In this document: in pieces, positions 1-5,854 of the stretch
Position numbering within the stretch: position 1 is the first letter of the stretch
How the letters are laid out: every line of letters begins with the position of its first letter
Assembly: GCA_025061975.1 (NCBI GenBank)
Contig: JANXBB010000258.1
Span: 1 to 15,686, forward strand
Reading direction: 5' to 3'
From: Caldifarciminota bacterium
GTDB taxonomy: Bacteria; Hydrothermota; Tepidihabitantia; Tepidihabitantales; CAIPLT01
Length of the DNA stretch: 15,686 nucleotides
Made by a program: the position numbers and the translations under genes
The notes under the pieces: model-generated
Seen by the model: only the letters and a program-made list of their open reading frames with translations
Databases searched by the model: none
Told to the model about the DNA's origin: nothing

Positions 1-1
1 T

Positions 2-586
2 TTACTTGTTTCGTATTAGTTCTTTAACGTATTTGCCTATGATATCATATTCAATGTTCACGAAATCGCCGGGCCGTCGAAATTTAAGATTAGTGTGCTC
101 GTAAGTAAATGGTATTATATTTACAATAAATCCATCACCCAACAGTTTAGCGACGGTAAGACTTATCCCGTCTATTGCTACTGCTCCTTTATCAGTAAGC
201 AGTTCATAATTATTTATCCCAGTAATTTTTATCTCATAATACCCTGTTTTAGGTGTAATTCTTGCTATTCGAGCTACTTCGTCAATATGTCCTAACACTA
301 TATGTCCATCAAAACGACCACTGATCTTTAAAGCACGCTCTAAATTCACATAATCAGCGATCTTTAAAAACCGTAAATTGGTAGCTTCTAAAGTTGCTGA
401 AGTCGCTTGTACCGTAAATTCTTGCTCATCGGCAGAAATTACTGTAAGACAACAACCATTTATTGCAACGCTATCCTTGGGGCGTAACTCTTTTGTAAAC
501 TGACTCTTGATTGTAAAAATTTTATTGCCCGAACTGTTTTGAATACGAGTCACCTCACCCAATGTTTCAACAATTCCCGTAAACAC
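2..586 (-). CDS. ribE: Riboflavin synthase, alpha subunit
   Basis: Makes riboflavin by dismutation of two 6,7-dimethyl-8-ribityllumazine molecules, the last step of riboflavin synthesis in the cytoplasm. The 194 residues hold the expected two tandem lumazine-binding barrels. Repeat 1 begins with the family's invariant MFTGIVE start and contains INGCCLTV and VNLERAL...GHIVLGHID; repeat 2 has AIDGISLTV, IIPFTYEHTNL and the closing VNIEYDIIGKYV. Length is slightly short but normal for the family (about 200). The start is GTG at 584-586, fixed by the conserved MFTGIVE; there is no clear Shine-Dalgarno sequence, so translation probably couples to ribD, whose TGA stop lies 24 bases upstream in the same frame. 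The stop is TAA at 2-4. The gene symbol is also written ribC in some species. Identification is secure. Confidence 0.95.
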   Translation of the reverse strand: MFTGIVETLGEVTRIQNSSGNKIFTIKSQFTKELRPKDSVAINGCCLTVISADEQEFTVQATSATLEATNLRFLKIADYVNLERALKISGRFDGHIVLGHIDEVARIARITPKTGYYEIKITGINNYELLTDKGAVAIDGISLTVAKLLGDGFIVNIIPFTYEHTNLKFRRPGDFVNIEYDIIGKYVKELIRNK

Positions 587-610
587 TTTAATATTAAAAA
601 CTTTTAGTTC

Positions 611-1705
611 TCATTTGTCAAGAACTCCTTTAATAATAAAATCGACATCACATCGCACAATTGAATATTCTTTTAGCTTTAACGCTGACTCGAGGTTTTT
701 AGAGATCAAATAATCACTAAATCCCAATCCTTGGCCTAAAATTTTCGGCGCATAAAAAAGATAAACTTTATCAACGATTTGGCTTTTAAGCGCAGAACTT
801 GCTATTTGAGCACCTCCTTCAATAAGTAATGAAGCTATGTTACGCTTTCCAAGTTCAGATAAAATTTCACCCCAATCGAATTCATTATCGCAAGCTAACG
901 GCACAATTTCAGCGCCTAAGCTTTTGGGTATTTTGTTAAGCTTCCGTTTATTAACAAAAATTAATACTGGACCTCGTTGGTGTAACACTTGAGCATTTTT
1001 AGGAATTTTAAAATTAGGGTCTAATATTATCCGCCAAAGTTTTTTCTTCGGAGCAATTCGGCAAGTAAGATGTGGATCATCTTTAATAACCGTCCCAATC
1101 CCTACTAATATTGCATCAGCATCTTTTCTGAGCAATTGAACATATTCGCGACTCGTCTTTGAAGTGATCCACTGTGATTGACCTCTAATGGTTGCAATCT
1201 TTCCGTCAAGTGTAAGAGCAAGTTTTAACGTTACAAAAGGAATTTTTTGCTTTATATATTTAAAATAACTCTCATTTTGACGCTTTATCTCATCTGCTAA
1301 CACTCCAACGATTACTTCAATCCCGGCTTGCCTCAATATCCGAACTCCTTTATTAGAATTCATCGGATTAGGATCAACACTGCCAATAACAACTCTTTTA
1401 AGTCCGGCATTAATTAACTGGGGGGCGCAAGGTGGAGTTTTCTTATTAGTAAAAGCACAAGGCTCTAAGGTAACATACATTGTTGCACCATGAAGATTTG
1501 TTTGAGCATTATTTAAAGCATTTATCTCGGCATGTGGTCCTCCAAAATATTCGTGATAACCCTCGCTGATAATTTTGTGATCTTTAACTACAACTGCACC
1601 AACTAAAGGATTAGGTGAAGTAAACCCACGTGCTTGTTCTGCTAACGCCATAGCATAACGCATATAAAATTCATCCGTCGGACTAAAACTGCTAACCGCG
1701 TTCAT
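611..1705 (-). CDS. ribD: Bifunctional riboflavin deaminase/reductase RibD
   Basis: Catalyses two successive steps after GTP cyclohydrolase II: zinc-dependent deamination of the pyrimidine, then NADPH-dependent reduction of its ribosyl side chain. The N-terminal deaminase domain (about residues 10-150) shows NPLVGAVVV, the zinc/catalytic HAE (His58, Glu60) and Cys83/Cys93 in EPC...TPPC. The C-terminal reductase domain (about 155-364) has LKLALTLDGKIA, AILVGIGTV, DDPHLT and LIEGG. The loop between the zinc cysteines is one residue longer than the usual EPCxHxGRTPPC and lacks its His/Gly. I use ATG at 1703-1705; an adjacent TTG at 1706-1708 is the alternative. No Shine-Dalgarno sequence or FMN riboswitch fits in the 36 bases to the EF-G-like gene, so it is probably co-transcribed with that gene. 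It ends in TGA at 611-613, in frame with ribE. Confidence 0.95.
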   Translation of the reverse strand: MNAVSSFSPTDEFYMRYAMALAEQARGFTSPNPLVGAVVVKDHKIISEGYHEYFGGPHAEINALNNAQTNLHGATMYVTLEPCAFTNKKTPPCAPQLINAGLKRVVIGSVDPNPMNSNKGVRILRQAGIEVIVGVLADEIKRQNESYFKYIKQKIPFVTLKLALTLDGKIATIRGQSQWITSKTSREYVQLLRKDADAILVGIGTVIKDDPHLTCRIAPKKKLWRIILDPNFKIPKNAQVLHQRGPVLIFVNKRKLNKIPKSLGAEIVPLACDNEFDWGEILSELGKRNIASLLIEGGAQIASSALKSQIVDKVYLFYAPKILGQGLGFSDYLISKNLESALKLKEYSIVRCDVDFIIKGVLDK

Positions 1706-1741
1706 CAAGTCGTAAAAATTAGTTTAATTATTCACTCAATG

Positions 1742-3829
1742 CTACTTATTTTCTTGGGATTCCTTTTGACGCTTAGCCTCTTCAATGATTTTTGCTTGGA
1801 GCTCTCTTGGAGCTTCTTCGTAATGCGAAAATCGCATCGTAAAATAACCACGACCTTGAGTAATTGAACGTAACGTATTAGAATATTTATACATCTCAGC
1901 CAAAGGAACTTTTGCTTTAATTACCTGCAATTTGCCTTCAGCTTCAATTCCTAAAATTTTTCCACGCCGCGCATTTAAGTCGCCCATAATATCTCCGGTA
2001 TATTGTTCTGGTACTCGAACTTCAACATCGTAAATCGGCTCTAATATCACCATACCGGCTTTTTCACAAGCAGCCTTAAAAGCCATAGATGCTGCAATTT
2101 TAAAAGCAATATCCGATGAATCAACTTCGTGATAAGAACCGTCAAAAAGAGTTACTTTAACATCAACTACCGGATAACCGGCTAATACCCCATTAGCCAT
2201 AGTTTCAACAACACCTTTCTCGACAGATGGAAAATATTTTGCCGGGACTGCTCCACCAAAAATTTCTTCGGCAAATTCAAAACCAGTTCCACGCTCTTTA
2301 GGTTCAATTCGCAACCAGACATCACCATATTGTCCTCGACCCCCGGTCTGTTTTTTATATTTTCCTTGAGCCTCGGCTTTCTTGACAATTGTTTCCCGAT
2401 ACGGAATTTTCGGCTTTTCTAAATCAACTGAGACATCAAATTTTCTTTTTAGACGACCAATGATAATGTCTAAATGAAGCTCCCCTAAGCCGGAAATAAT
2501 CTGCTGTTTTAACTCATTATCGTAATAATAAGTAAATGTCGGATCTTCTTCATGAAGCCGAGCTAAACCGTTAGAAACTTTTTCTTCATCACCTTTAGTT
2601 TTAGGTACAATCGCAATTGAAATCGATGGCTCAGGGAACTTAATCGGTTCTAACTTATAAGGAGCATCCGAAGTAGTTAAAGTGTCGGAAGTTTTTGTCT
2701 GTTTAAGCTTCACTAATGCGCCAATTTCTCCAACTCGTAATTTATTAGTCTCAATCCGTTCTTTTCCTTTAACATAATAAATCTGATTAATCTTTTCTTC
2801 ACGTTCTACAGTGGCATTAAGCATTGTTTTCCCTGCTTCTAAAGTTCCTGAGAAAACTCGCACATAATTCATGTCTCCAATATGGGGCTCGGATACAGTT
2901 TTAAAGACAAAAACAATTGTTGGGCCATTCTCAGCTGGTATAATCTCTTCAAGCTCTTTAGTCTTAAGATTAATCGCTTTAATTTTTCTTGATACTGCAA
3001 GACCAGATAAAGTCTTTGTTGCAAAGTCTAATAGTTCATAAAGACCAATTAACTCGTAGGCATCACCGCACAGCACCGGAAAAATTTTATGGGCTTTTAT
3101 CCCTTCTTTTATCGCCGCCGCTAATTCATCAAAACTCACATCTTCGCCTTCCAAGTATTTAGCCATAATCTCCTCTGAAACTTCGCATGCTGCTTCAATT
3201 ATCTTTTCTTTATAACCCCGACCACGTTCTTGTAGCTCAGCCGGTGGAGTTATCTCTTCGCGCGTGCCGTTCTTATAGCGATAGGCTTTATCCTCAATAA
3301 TGGAATATACACCTTCGAAACTTGCTTCCTTGCCAATTGGTAAATATAACGGACAAACTCCACTACCCCATTCGCTAATAATTTCGTCTAAAACCTTATA
3401 AAAATCGGCATGTTCTTTTTTAAGTTTATTGATAAAAATAATCCGCGGCAATCCTTCTTGATTCAGATGACGCCAAACAATTTCAGTCCCGACTTCAATC
3501 CCGGCAGTTGCATCAATTACCAACACTGCCGAATCAATTGCACGAAGTCCAGATAGCACTTCACCAATAAAATCTTGATAACCCGGGGTGTCAACAAGAT
3601 TAAAGTAATAACCCTGATAGTCACCATAACCTAATGCTAAATTGATACTAATTTTACGCGCAATTTCGTCTTCATCATAATTAAAAATCGAACTTCCCTC
3701 ATCAACCCGGCCGATGCGGTTGTTTTCTTTTAAGATATACAAAATTCCTTCACCTAAAGTTGTCTTTCCGCATCCGCCATGGCCAAAAAAGCCTATATTA
3801 ATAATCTTTTCTGGTGGATATTGCTTCAC
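1742..3829 (-). CDS. Elongation factor G-like GTPase (EF-G2 type)
   Basis: A translational GTPase of EF-G architecture, about 695 residues, of the EF-G-like group often called EF-G2 or FusA-like; a canonical fusA is expected elsewhere. In order: GTPase domain with P-loop GHGGCGKT (16-23), DTPGYQDF (80-87), NKLK (134-137) and CGDA (254-257); domain II around 300-385; domain III around 400-470 including GLGELHLD; domain IV with QTGGRGQYGDVW and GSYHEVDSSD; domain V with PEQYTGDIMGDLNARRGKILG. The GHGG P-loop and DTPGY instead of DTPGH mark the EF-G-like branch. The guanine-specifying Asp of NKxD is Lys137, a two-base change from any Asp codon. I choose GTG at 3827-3829 because GGAGG lies five bases upstream; the frame also opens at GTG 3839-3841, but that codon overlaps the GGAGG. 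Stop is TAG. Its precise role (ribosome rescue, recycling, other) cannot be read here. Confidence 0.9.
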   Translation of the reverse strand: MKQYPPEKIINIGFFGHGGCGKTTLGEGILYILKENNRIGRVDEGSSIFNYDEDEIARKISINLALGYGDYQGYYFNLVDTPGYQDFIGEVLSGLRAIDSAVLVIDATAGIEVGTEIVWRHLNQEGLPRIIFINKLKKEHADFYKVLDEIISEWGSGVCPLYLPIGKEASFEGVYSIIEDKAYRYKNGTREEITPPAELQERGRGYKEKIIEAACEVSEEIMAKYLEGEDVSFDELAAAIKEGIKAHKIFPVLCGDAYELIGLYELLDFATKTLSGLAVSRKIKAINLKTKELEEIIPAENGPTIVFVFKTVSEPHIGDMNYVRVFSGTLEAGKTMLNATVEREEKINQIYYVKGKERIETNKLRVGEIGALVKLKQTKTSDTLTTSDAPYKLEPIKFPEPSISIAIVPKTKGDEEKVSNGLARLHEEDPTFTYYYDNELKQQIISGLGELHLDIIIGRLKRKFDVSVDLEKPKIPYRETIVKKAEAQGKYKKQTGGRGQYGDVWLRIEPKERGTGFEFAEEIFGGAVPAKYFPSVEKGVVETMANGVLAGYPVVDVKVTLFDGSYHEVDSSDIAFKIAASMAFKAACEKAGMVILEPIYDVEVRVPEQYTGDIMGDLNARRGKILGIEAEGKLQVIKAKVPLAEMYKYSNTLRSITQGRGYFTMRFSHYEEAPRELQAKIIEEAKRQKESQENK

Positions 3830-3834
3830 TTTCG

Positions 3835-3839
3835 CCTCC
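3835..3839 (-). promoter_or_regulatory. Shine-Dalgarno GGAGG deciding the EF-G-like start
   Basis: On the minus strand GGAGG is followed by CGAAA and then GTG at 3829. The five-base spacing is ideal for that GTG, whereas the upstream in-frame GTG at 3841 overlaps the motif and has no ribosome-binding site of its own. This sets the start four codons later than the longest open frame. Confidence 0.7.
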
Positions 3840-3905
3840 ACATAATAAATTTAGAAATTTAAAAGATTTTCCGGTATTGCCGGTCAATATTTTATATTAA
3901 GTTTT

Positions 3906-3934
3906 ATATTACAAAGATTTTAACTAAAAGTCAA
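3906..3934 (-). promoter_or_regulatory. Sigma-70-type promoter for EF-G-like/ribD/ribE
   Basis: Minus strand: -35 TTGACT (3929-3934), 17-base spacer, -10 TAATAT (3906-3911). Predicted start site near 3899, giving a leader of about 70 bases to the GTG. The leader contains the short imperfect inverted repeat CCGGCAATACCGG (about 3870-3885), which could be a weak hairpin or protein site. No sequence resembling an FMN riboswitch is present. Confidence 0.7.
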
Positions 3935-4036
3935 GACTAAAAGCTAATTTTTATAAATTTTCCCCACCTAAGACATTTTTCGCATCTATAATAATAAAAC
4001 TAAAAAAGTTTGTTAAAGCTTGGAGGTTATTAACTT

Positions 4037-4144
4037 TTGACAGATACAGTACCTATACACTCCCCGGGACCCCTTAAGAATACCAATAAGATTTTTTCTA
4101 AAACTGGATGGGAGTTAAAATTTGCCTTATTTAAAAGACAATGA
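4037..4144 (+). CDS. Candidate 35-aa small ORF, unknown
   Basis: A short frame starting at TTG with GGAGG (4022-4026) ten bases upstream and ending in TGA. The product begins MTDTVPIHSPGPLK and ends in the basic KFALFKRQ; it has no recognisable motif, signal peptide or membrane helix. A consensus -10 TATAAT at 3987-3992 lies suitably upstream but lacks a clear -35. Its 3' end overlaps the start of the next small frame by 23 bases. Frames of this length arise by chance, so the ribosome-binding site is the main support. It could equally be a remnant of a broken gene. Confidence 0.25.
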   Translation: MTDTVPIHSPGPLKNTNKIFSKTGWELKFALFKRQ

Positions 4145-4271
4145 AATAGTTAAAATTACCATTGATCTTTTAGGAAATCTAAAAGATTACAATGCAACAG
4201 ATTTTACTCTAAGGTCTTTAGAAGTAATTCTTAGTCTACTAAGACTACTAAACTCGCTAATTGTATTATAA
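4122..4271 (+). CDS. Candidate 49-aa small ORF, unknown
   Basis: Starts at TTG with GGGAG (4110-4114) seven bases upstream and ends in TAA; an in-frame TAA at 4116-4118 excludes a longer version. The product starts MPYLKDNEIVKITIDLLG and ends in a leucine-rich, mostly hydrophobic stretch (LEVILSLLRLLNSLIVL, residues 33-49) that looks like an amphipathic or short membrane helix. Composition is protein-like rather than random. I do not recognise a family. It overlaps the preceding 35-codon frame, as translationally coupled gene pairs or small toxin-antitoxin modules do, but nothing identifies it as such. An antisense 41-codon ATG frame covers the same bases, so the coding strand is uncertain. 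Confidence 0.3.
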   Translation: MPYLKDNEIVKITIDLLGNLKDYNATDFTLRSLEVILSLLRLLNSLIVL

Positions 4272-4291
4272 AAGTTTACTAAAATTAATTC

Positions 4292-4319
4292 TTGACCCAA
4301 AACAAAATTCATTTATAGT
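4292..4319 (+). promoter_or_regulatory. Promoter of the DUF2520 gene, leaderless
   Basis: -35 TTGACC (4292-4297), 16-base spacer, -10 TATAGT (4314-4319). The predicted start site falls at about 4325-4327, which is the ATG itself, and no Shine-Dalgarno sequence is present. This predicts a leaderless mRNA. Confidence 0.6.
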
Positions 4320-4324
4320 AAATT

Positions 4325-5167
4325 ATGGATAAAAAAGTTATTATTATCGGGACCGGCAAAGTCGGCTTCGCATTAGGATATGCACTCTATCAAAAAAATT
4401 ATGACGTTTATTGCTATGACCGTAATCTGGATAAATTAAAGCAGTTTTATCGGTTAATAAAAAAGCCCTTACCACAACAGTTACCTTTCAAAGACTCAAA
4501 AATAGTCTTCATTACTACCCAAGATTCTGAGATTAAAAAAACATATGAAGAAATTTTACCCCATTTAGCTCCAGGATGCATTGTTGTCCATTGCAGTGGT
4601 GCTCTTAGCAGAAAAGTTTTTAAAACTACTGACAGAAAAAAGATAATTCGGGCAAGCATACATCCAATCCAAACCTTTGTAAAATTTAATACTCGTTCAA
4701 ATCCTTTTTTGAATATTTACTTTGGAGTAGAAGCCGATCGCAAAGCCCGGCCTTATGTATTAAAGATCATAAAAGACCTTGGTGCCCAGCCGGTATTTAT
4801 TTCTCCAAAAGATAAACCGCTTTATCATCTGGTAATGGTTCTGGCATCAAATTATTTTGTAACCTTAATGAACGCTGTGCAGATCTTAGGCGCAAAAATT
4901 CGTCTTTCGCAAAAGAAGCTATTTAAAATCATTGAACCGTTAATAATGAATACCTTTTATAATATAAAAAATTATGGAGCTCAAAACGCATTAAGCGGGC
5001 CAATTAAACGCGGTGATGTTTTAACAATTAAGACCCACATTAAAATTCTTAAGAAAAAAGCACCAAAACTATTAAAACTTTATTCGGTTTTAGGAAAAGA
5101 AACTGTCAATTTAAGTGCACTCCCAAGCCCTAAGAAAAAAATTCTTAAAAGATTATTTAAAACTTAA
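4325..5167 (+). CDS. Rossmann-fold DUF2520 dehydrogenase-like protein
   Basis: A 280-residue cytosolic protein with an N-terminal NAD(P)-binding Rossmann domain and a C-terminal helical DUF2520-type domain. Visible: KKVIIIGTGKVGFALG (GxGxxG at 9-14), VFITTQDSEI and VVHCSGALS in the nucleotide-binding half, HPIQTF around residue 117, and the family hallmark ALSGPIKRGD in the C-terminal half (usually ALTGPxxRGD). The fold resembles 6-phosphogluconate/ketopantoate reductase-type enzymes, and relatives are often found near pantothenate genes, but no such neighbour is present here and the substrate is unknown. The start is ATG 4325, fixed by the Rossmann strand beginning at residue 4 and by the promoter position. 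It ends in a lysine-rich tail; the tetR promoter begins at the base after its TAA stop. Confidence 0.85.
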   Translation: MDKKVIIIGTGKVGFALGYALYQKNYDVYCYDRNLDKLKQFYRLIKKPLPQQLPFKDSKIVFITTQDSEIKKTYEEILPHLAPGCIVVHCSGALSRKVFKTTDRKKIIRASIHPIQTFVKFNTRSNPFLNIYFGVEADRKARPYVLKIIKDLGAQPVFISPKDKPLYHLVMVLASNYFVTLMNAVQILGAKIRLSQKKLFKIIEPLIMNTFYNIKNYGAQNALSGPIKRGDVLTIKTHIKILKKKAPKLLKLYSVLGKETVNLSALPSPKKKILKRLFKT

Positions 5168-5196
5168 TTGACAAAAACTTAAATTTTAGGTATCAT
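5168..5196 (+). promoter_or_regulatory. Sigma-70 promoter of the tetR-efflux operon
   Basis: Consensus -35 TTGACA (5168-5173), 17-base spacer, -10 TATCAT (5191-5196). Predicted start site near 5203. It directly abuts the stop codon of the preceding gene, with no terminator between them, and the operator at 5206-5223 covers the first transcribed bases. Confidence 0.8.
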
Positions 5197-5205
5197 CATT
5201 ATAAA

Positions 5206-5223
5206 TGACTGACCAGTCAGTCA
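5206..5223. promoter_or_regulatory. TetR-family operator (8-bp perfect inverted repeat)
   Basis: TGACTGAC-CA-GTCAGTCA: perfect 8-base arms around a two-base centre, immediately downstream of the -10 box and over the predicted start site. This size and symmetry are typical of TetR/AcrR operators, and its place just before tetR strongly suggests autorepression of the whole efflux operon. Binding by this particular regulator is inferred from position. Confidence 0.8.
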
Positions 5224-5239
5224 GGAGTACTGTACGATT

Positions 5240-5854
5240 ATGACAAAACAAGGTTCTATTGAAGAAACAAAGCGCAATCAGATTCTTAAAGCTGCCGAGG
5301 AAGTTTTTGCCCAAAAAGGATTTTTTAAGGCGACAATTGAGGAAATTGCTGAGCAAGCTCAAATTGCTAAAGGCACTGTATATCTTTATTTTCCTGATAA
5401 ACCAAGTATTTTTATAAATCTCTTAGCAAAAAAGCTAAACGAAACTAAAATGCGTCTGCTAGAAATTAAAGCTGAAACGCTCTCAAGCGAAGAGAAACTC
5501 CGAAAGATCTTCGATTATCTTTCCAAGACGCTTTTTAAGCCTAAATATGCGCAGCTTTTTCAAACTCATTCTGAAAAAGTAATTACTTTAACTAATAATA
5601 TTATGAGCGAATTTAAAGAAAAGGTTACGCCTCAGCTGAAAGAAATTATAAAAATTATTGCCGAAATTATCAATCAAGGAATAAAAGATCGAGAATTTAA
5701 AAAATTTGACCCCAAGTTGCTTACACTGCTTTTCATAAGTACAATCCGCAGTCTGTCTTTAAGAAAATTTTATCCGCTGAATTATCATTATAGTGCCAAT
5801 GCGCTTAAAGAATTGTTTTTTGAAATCTTAAAACCAAGAGGAAAAAATGATTAG
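5240..5854 (+). CDS. TetR/AcrR-family transcriptional repressor
   Basis: A 204-residue DNA-binding repressor. The N-terminal helix-turn-helix domain (about 12-60) matches the family closely: ILKAAEEVFAQKGFFKATIEEIAEQAQIAKGTVY in essence, then LYFPDK, with the recognition helix near residues 43-50. The remainder is a helical ligand-binding and dimerisation domain that varies between members, so the inducer cannot be predicted. It is the first gene of the efflux operon and sits behind a palindromic operator, so it most likely represses itself, the TolC channel, adaptor and pump, and lets go on binding a pump substrate. AGGAG at 5223-5227 is 12 bases from the ATG, a long spacing. Its TAG stop overlaps the tolC-type ATG by eight bases, implying coupled translation. 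Confidence 0.92.
   Translation: MTKQGSIEETKRNQILKAAEEVFAQKGFFKATIEEIAEQAQIAKGTVYLYFPDKPSIFINLLAKKLNETKMRLLEIKAETLSSEEKLRKIFDYLSKTLFKPKYAQLFQTHSEKVITLTNNIMSEFKEKVTPQLKEIIKIIAEIINQGIKDREFKKFDPKLLTLLFISTIRSLSLRKFYPLNYHYSANALKELFFEILKPRGKND

Larger units (their letters stand above)
3842..4324. other. Divergent intergenic region, 483 bases
   Basis: This AT-rich stretch separates the minus-strand EF-G-like/rib genes from the plus-strand DUF2520 gene. It contains the promoter at 3906-3934 (minus), the promoter at 4292-4319 (plus), an isolated consensus -10 TATAAT at 3987-3992 (plus) without a good -35, a small GC-rich patch around 4060-4075 (including CCCCGGGACCCC), two short candidate ORFs (4037-4144 and 4122-4271, plus), a 41-codon ATG frame on the minus strand (4187-4312), and the near-palindrome TCTTAGT-CT-ACTAAGA at 4229-4244. 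There is no intrinsic terminator, tRNA or insertion sequence. It may be a small-RNA or small-protein locus, or decayed coding sequence. Confidence 0.7.

Noticed and set aside
1706..1741. FMN riboswitch upstream of ribD
   Set aside because: Only 36 bases separate the EF-G-like stop from ribD, too short for the aptamer, and the EF-G-like leader shows no RFN-element conserved segments.
4061..4075. GC-rich patch CCCCGGGACCCC as a regulatory site
   Set aside because: Short, imperfect symmetry and unrelated to either neighbouring promoter; no support beyond base composition.
4187..4312. Minus-strand 41-codon ATG ORF in the intergenic region
   Set aside because: No ribosome site, overlaps the plus-strand candidate and the DUF2520 promoter, and has no recognisable features; kept only as a caution.
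3840..4324. Mobile element, integration site or CRISPR array in the only sizeable gap
   Set aside because: No transposase or integrase gene, no terminal inverted repeats with target duplication, and no regularly spaced repeats could be found.
5131..5147. TAAGAA...TTCTTA hairpin near the end of the DUF2520 gene as a terminator
   Set aside because: AT-only 6-bp stem inside the coding sequence and not followed by a T run.
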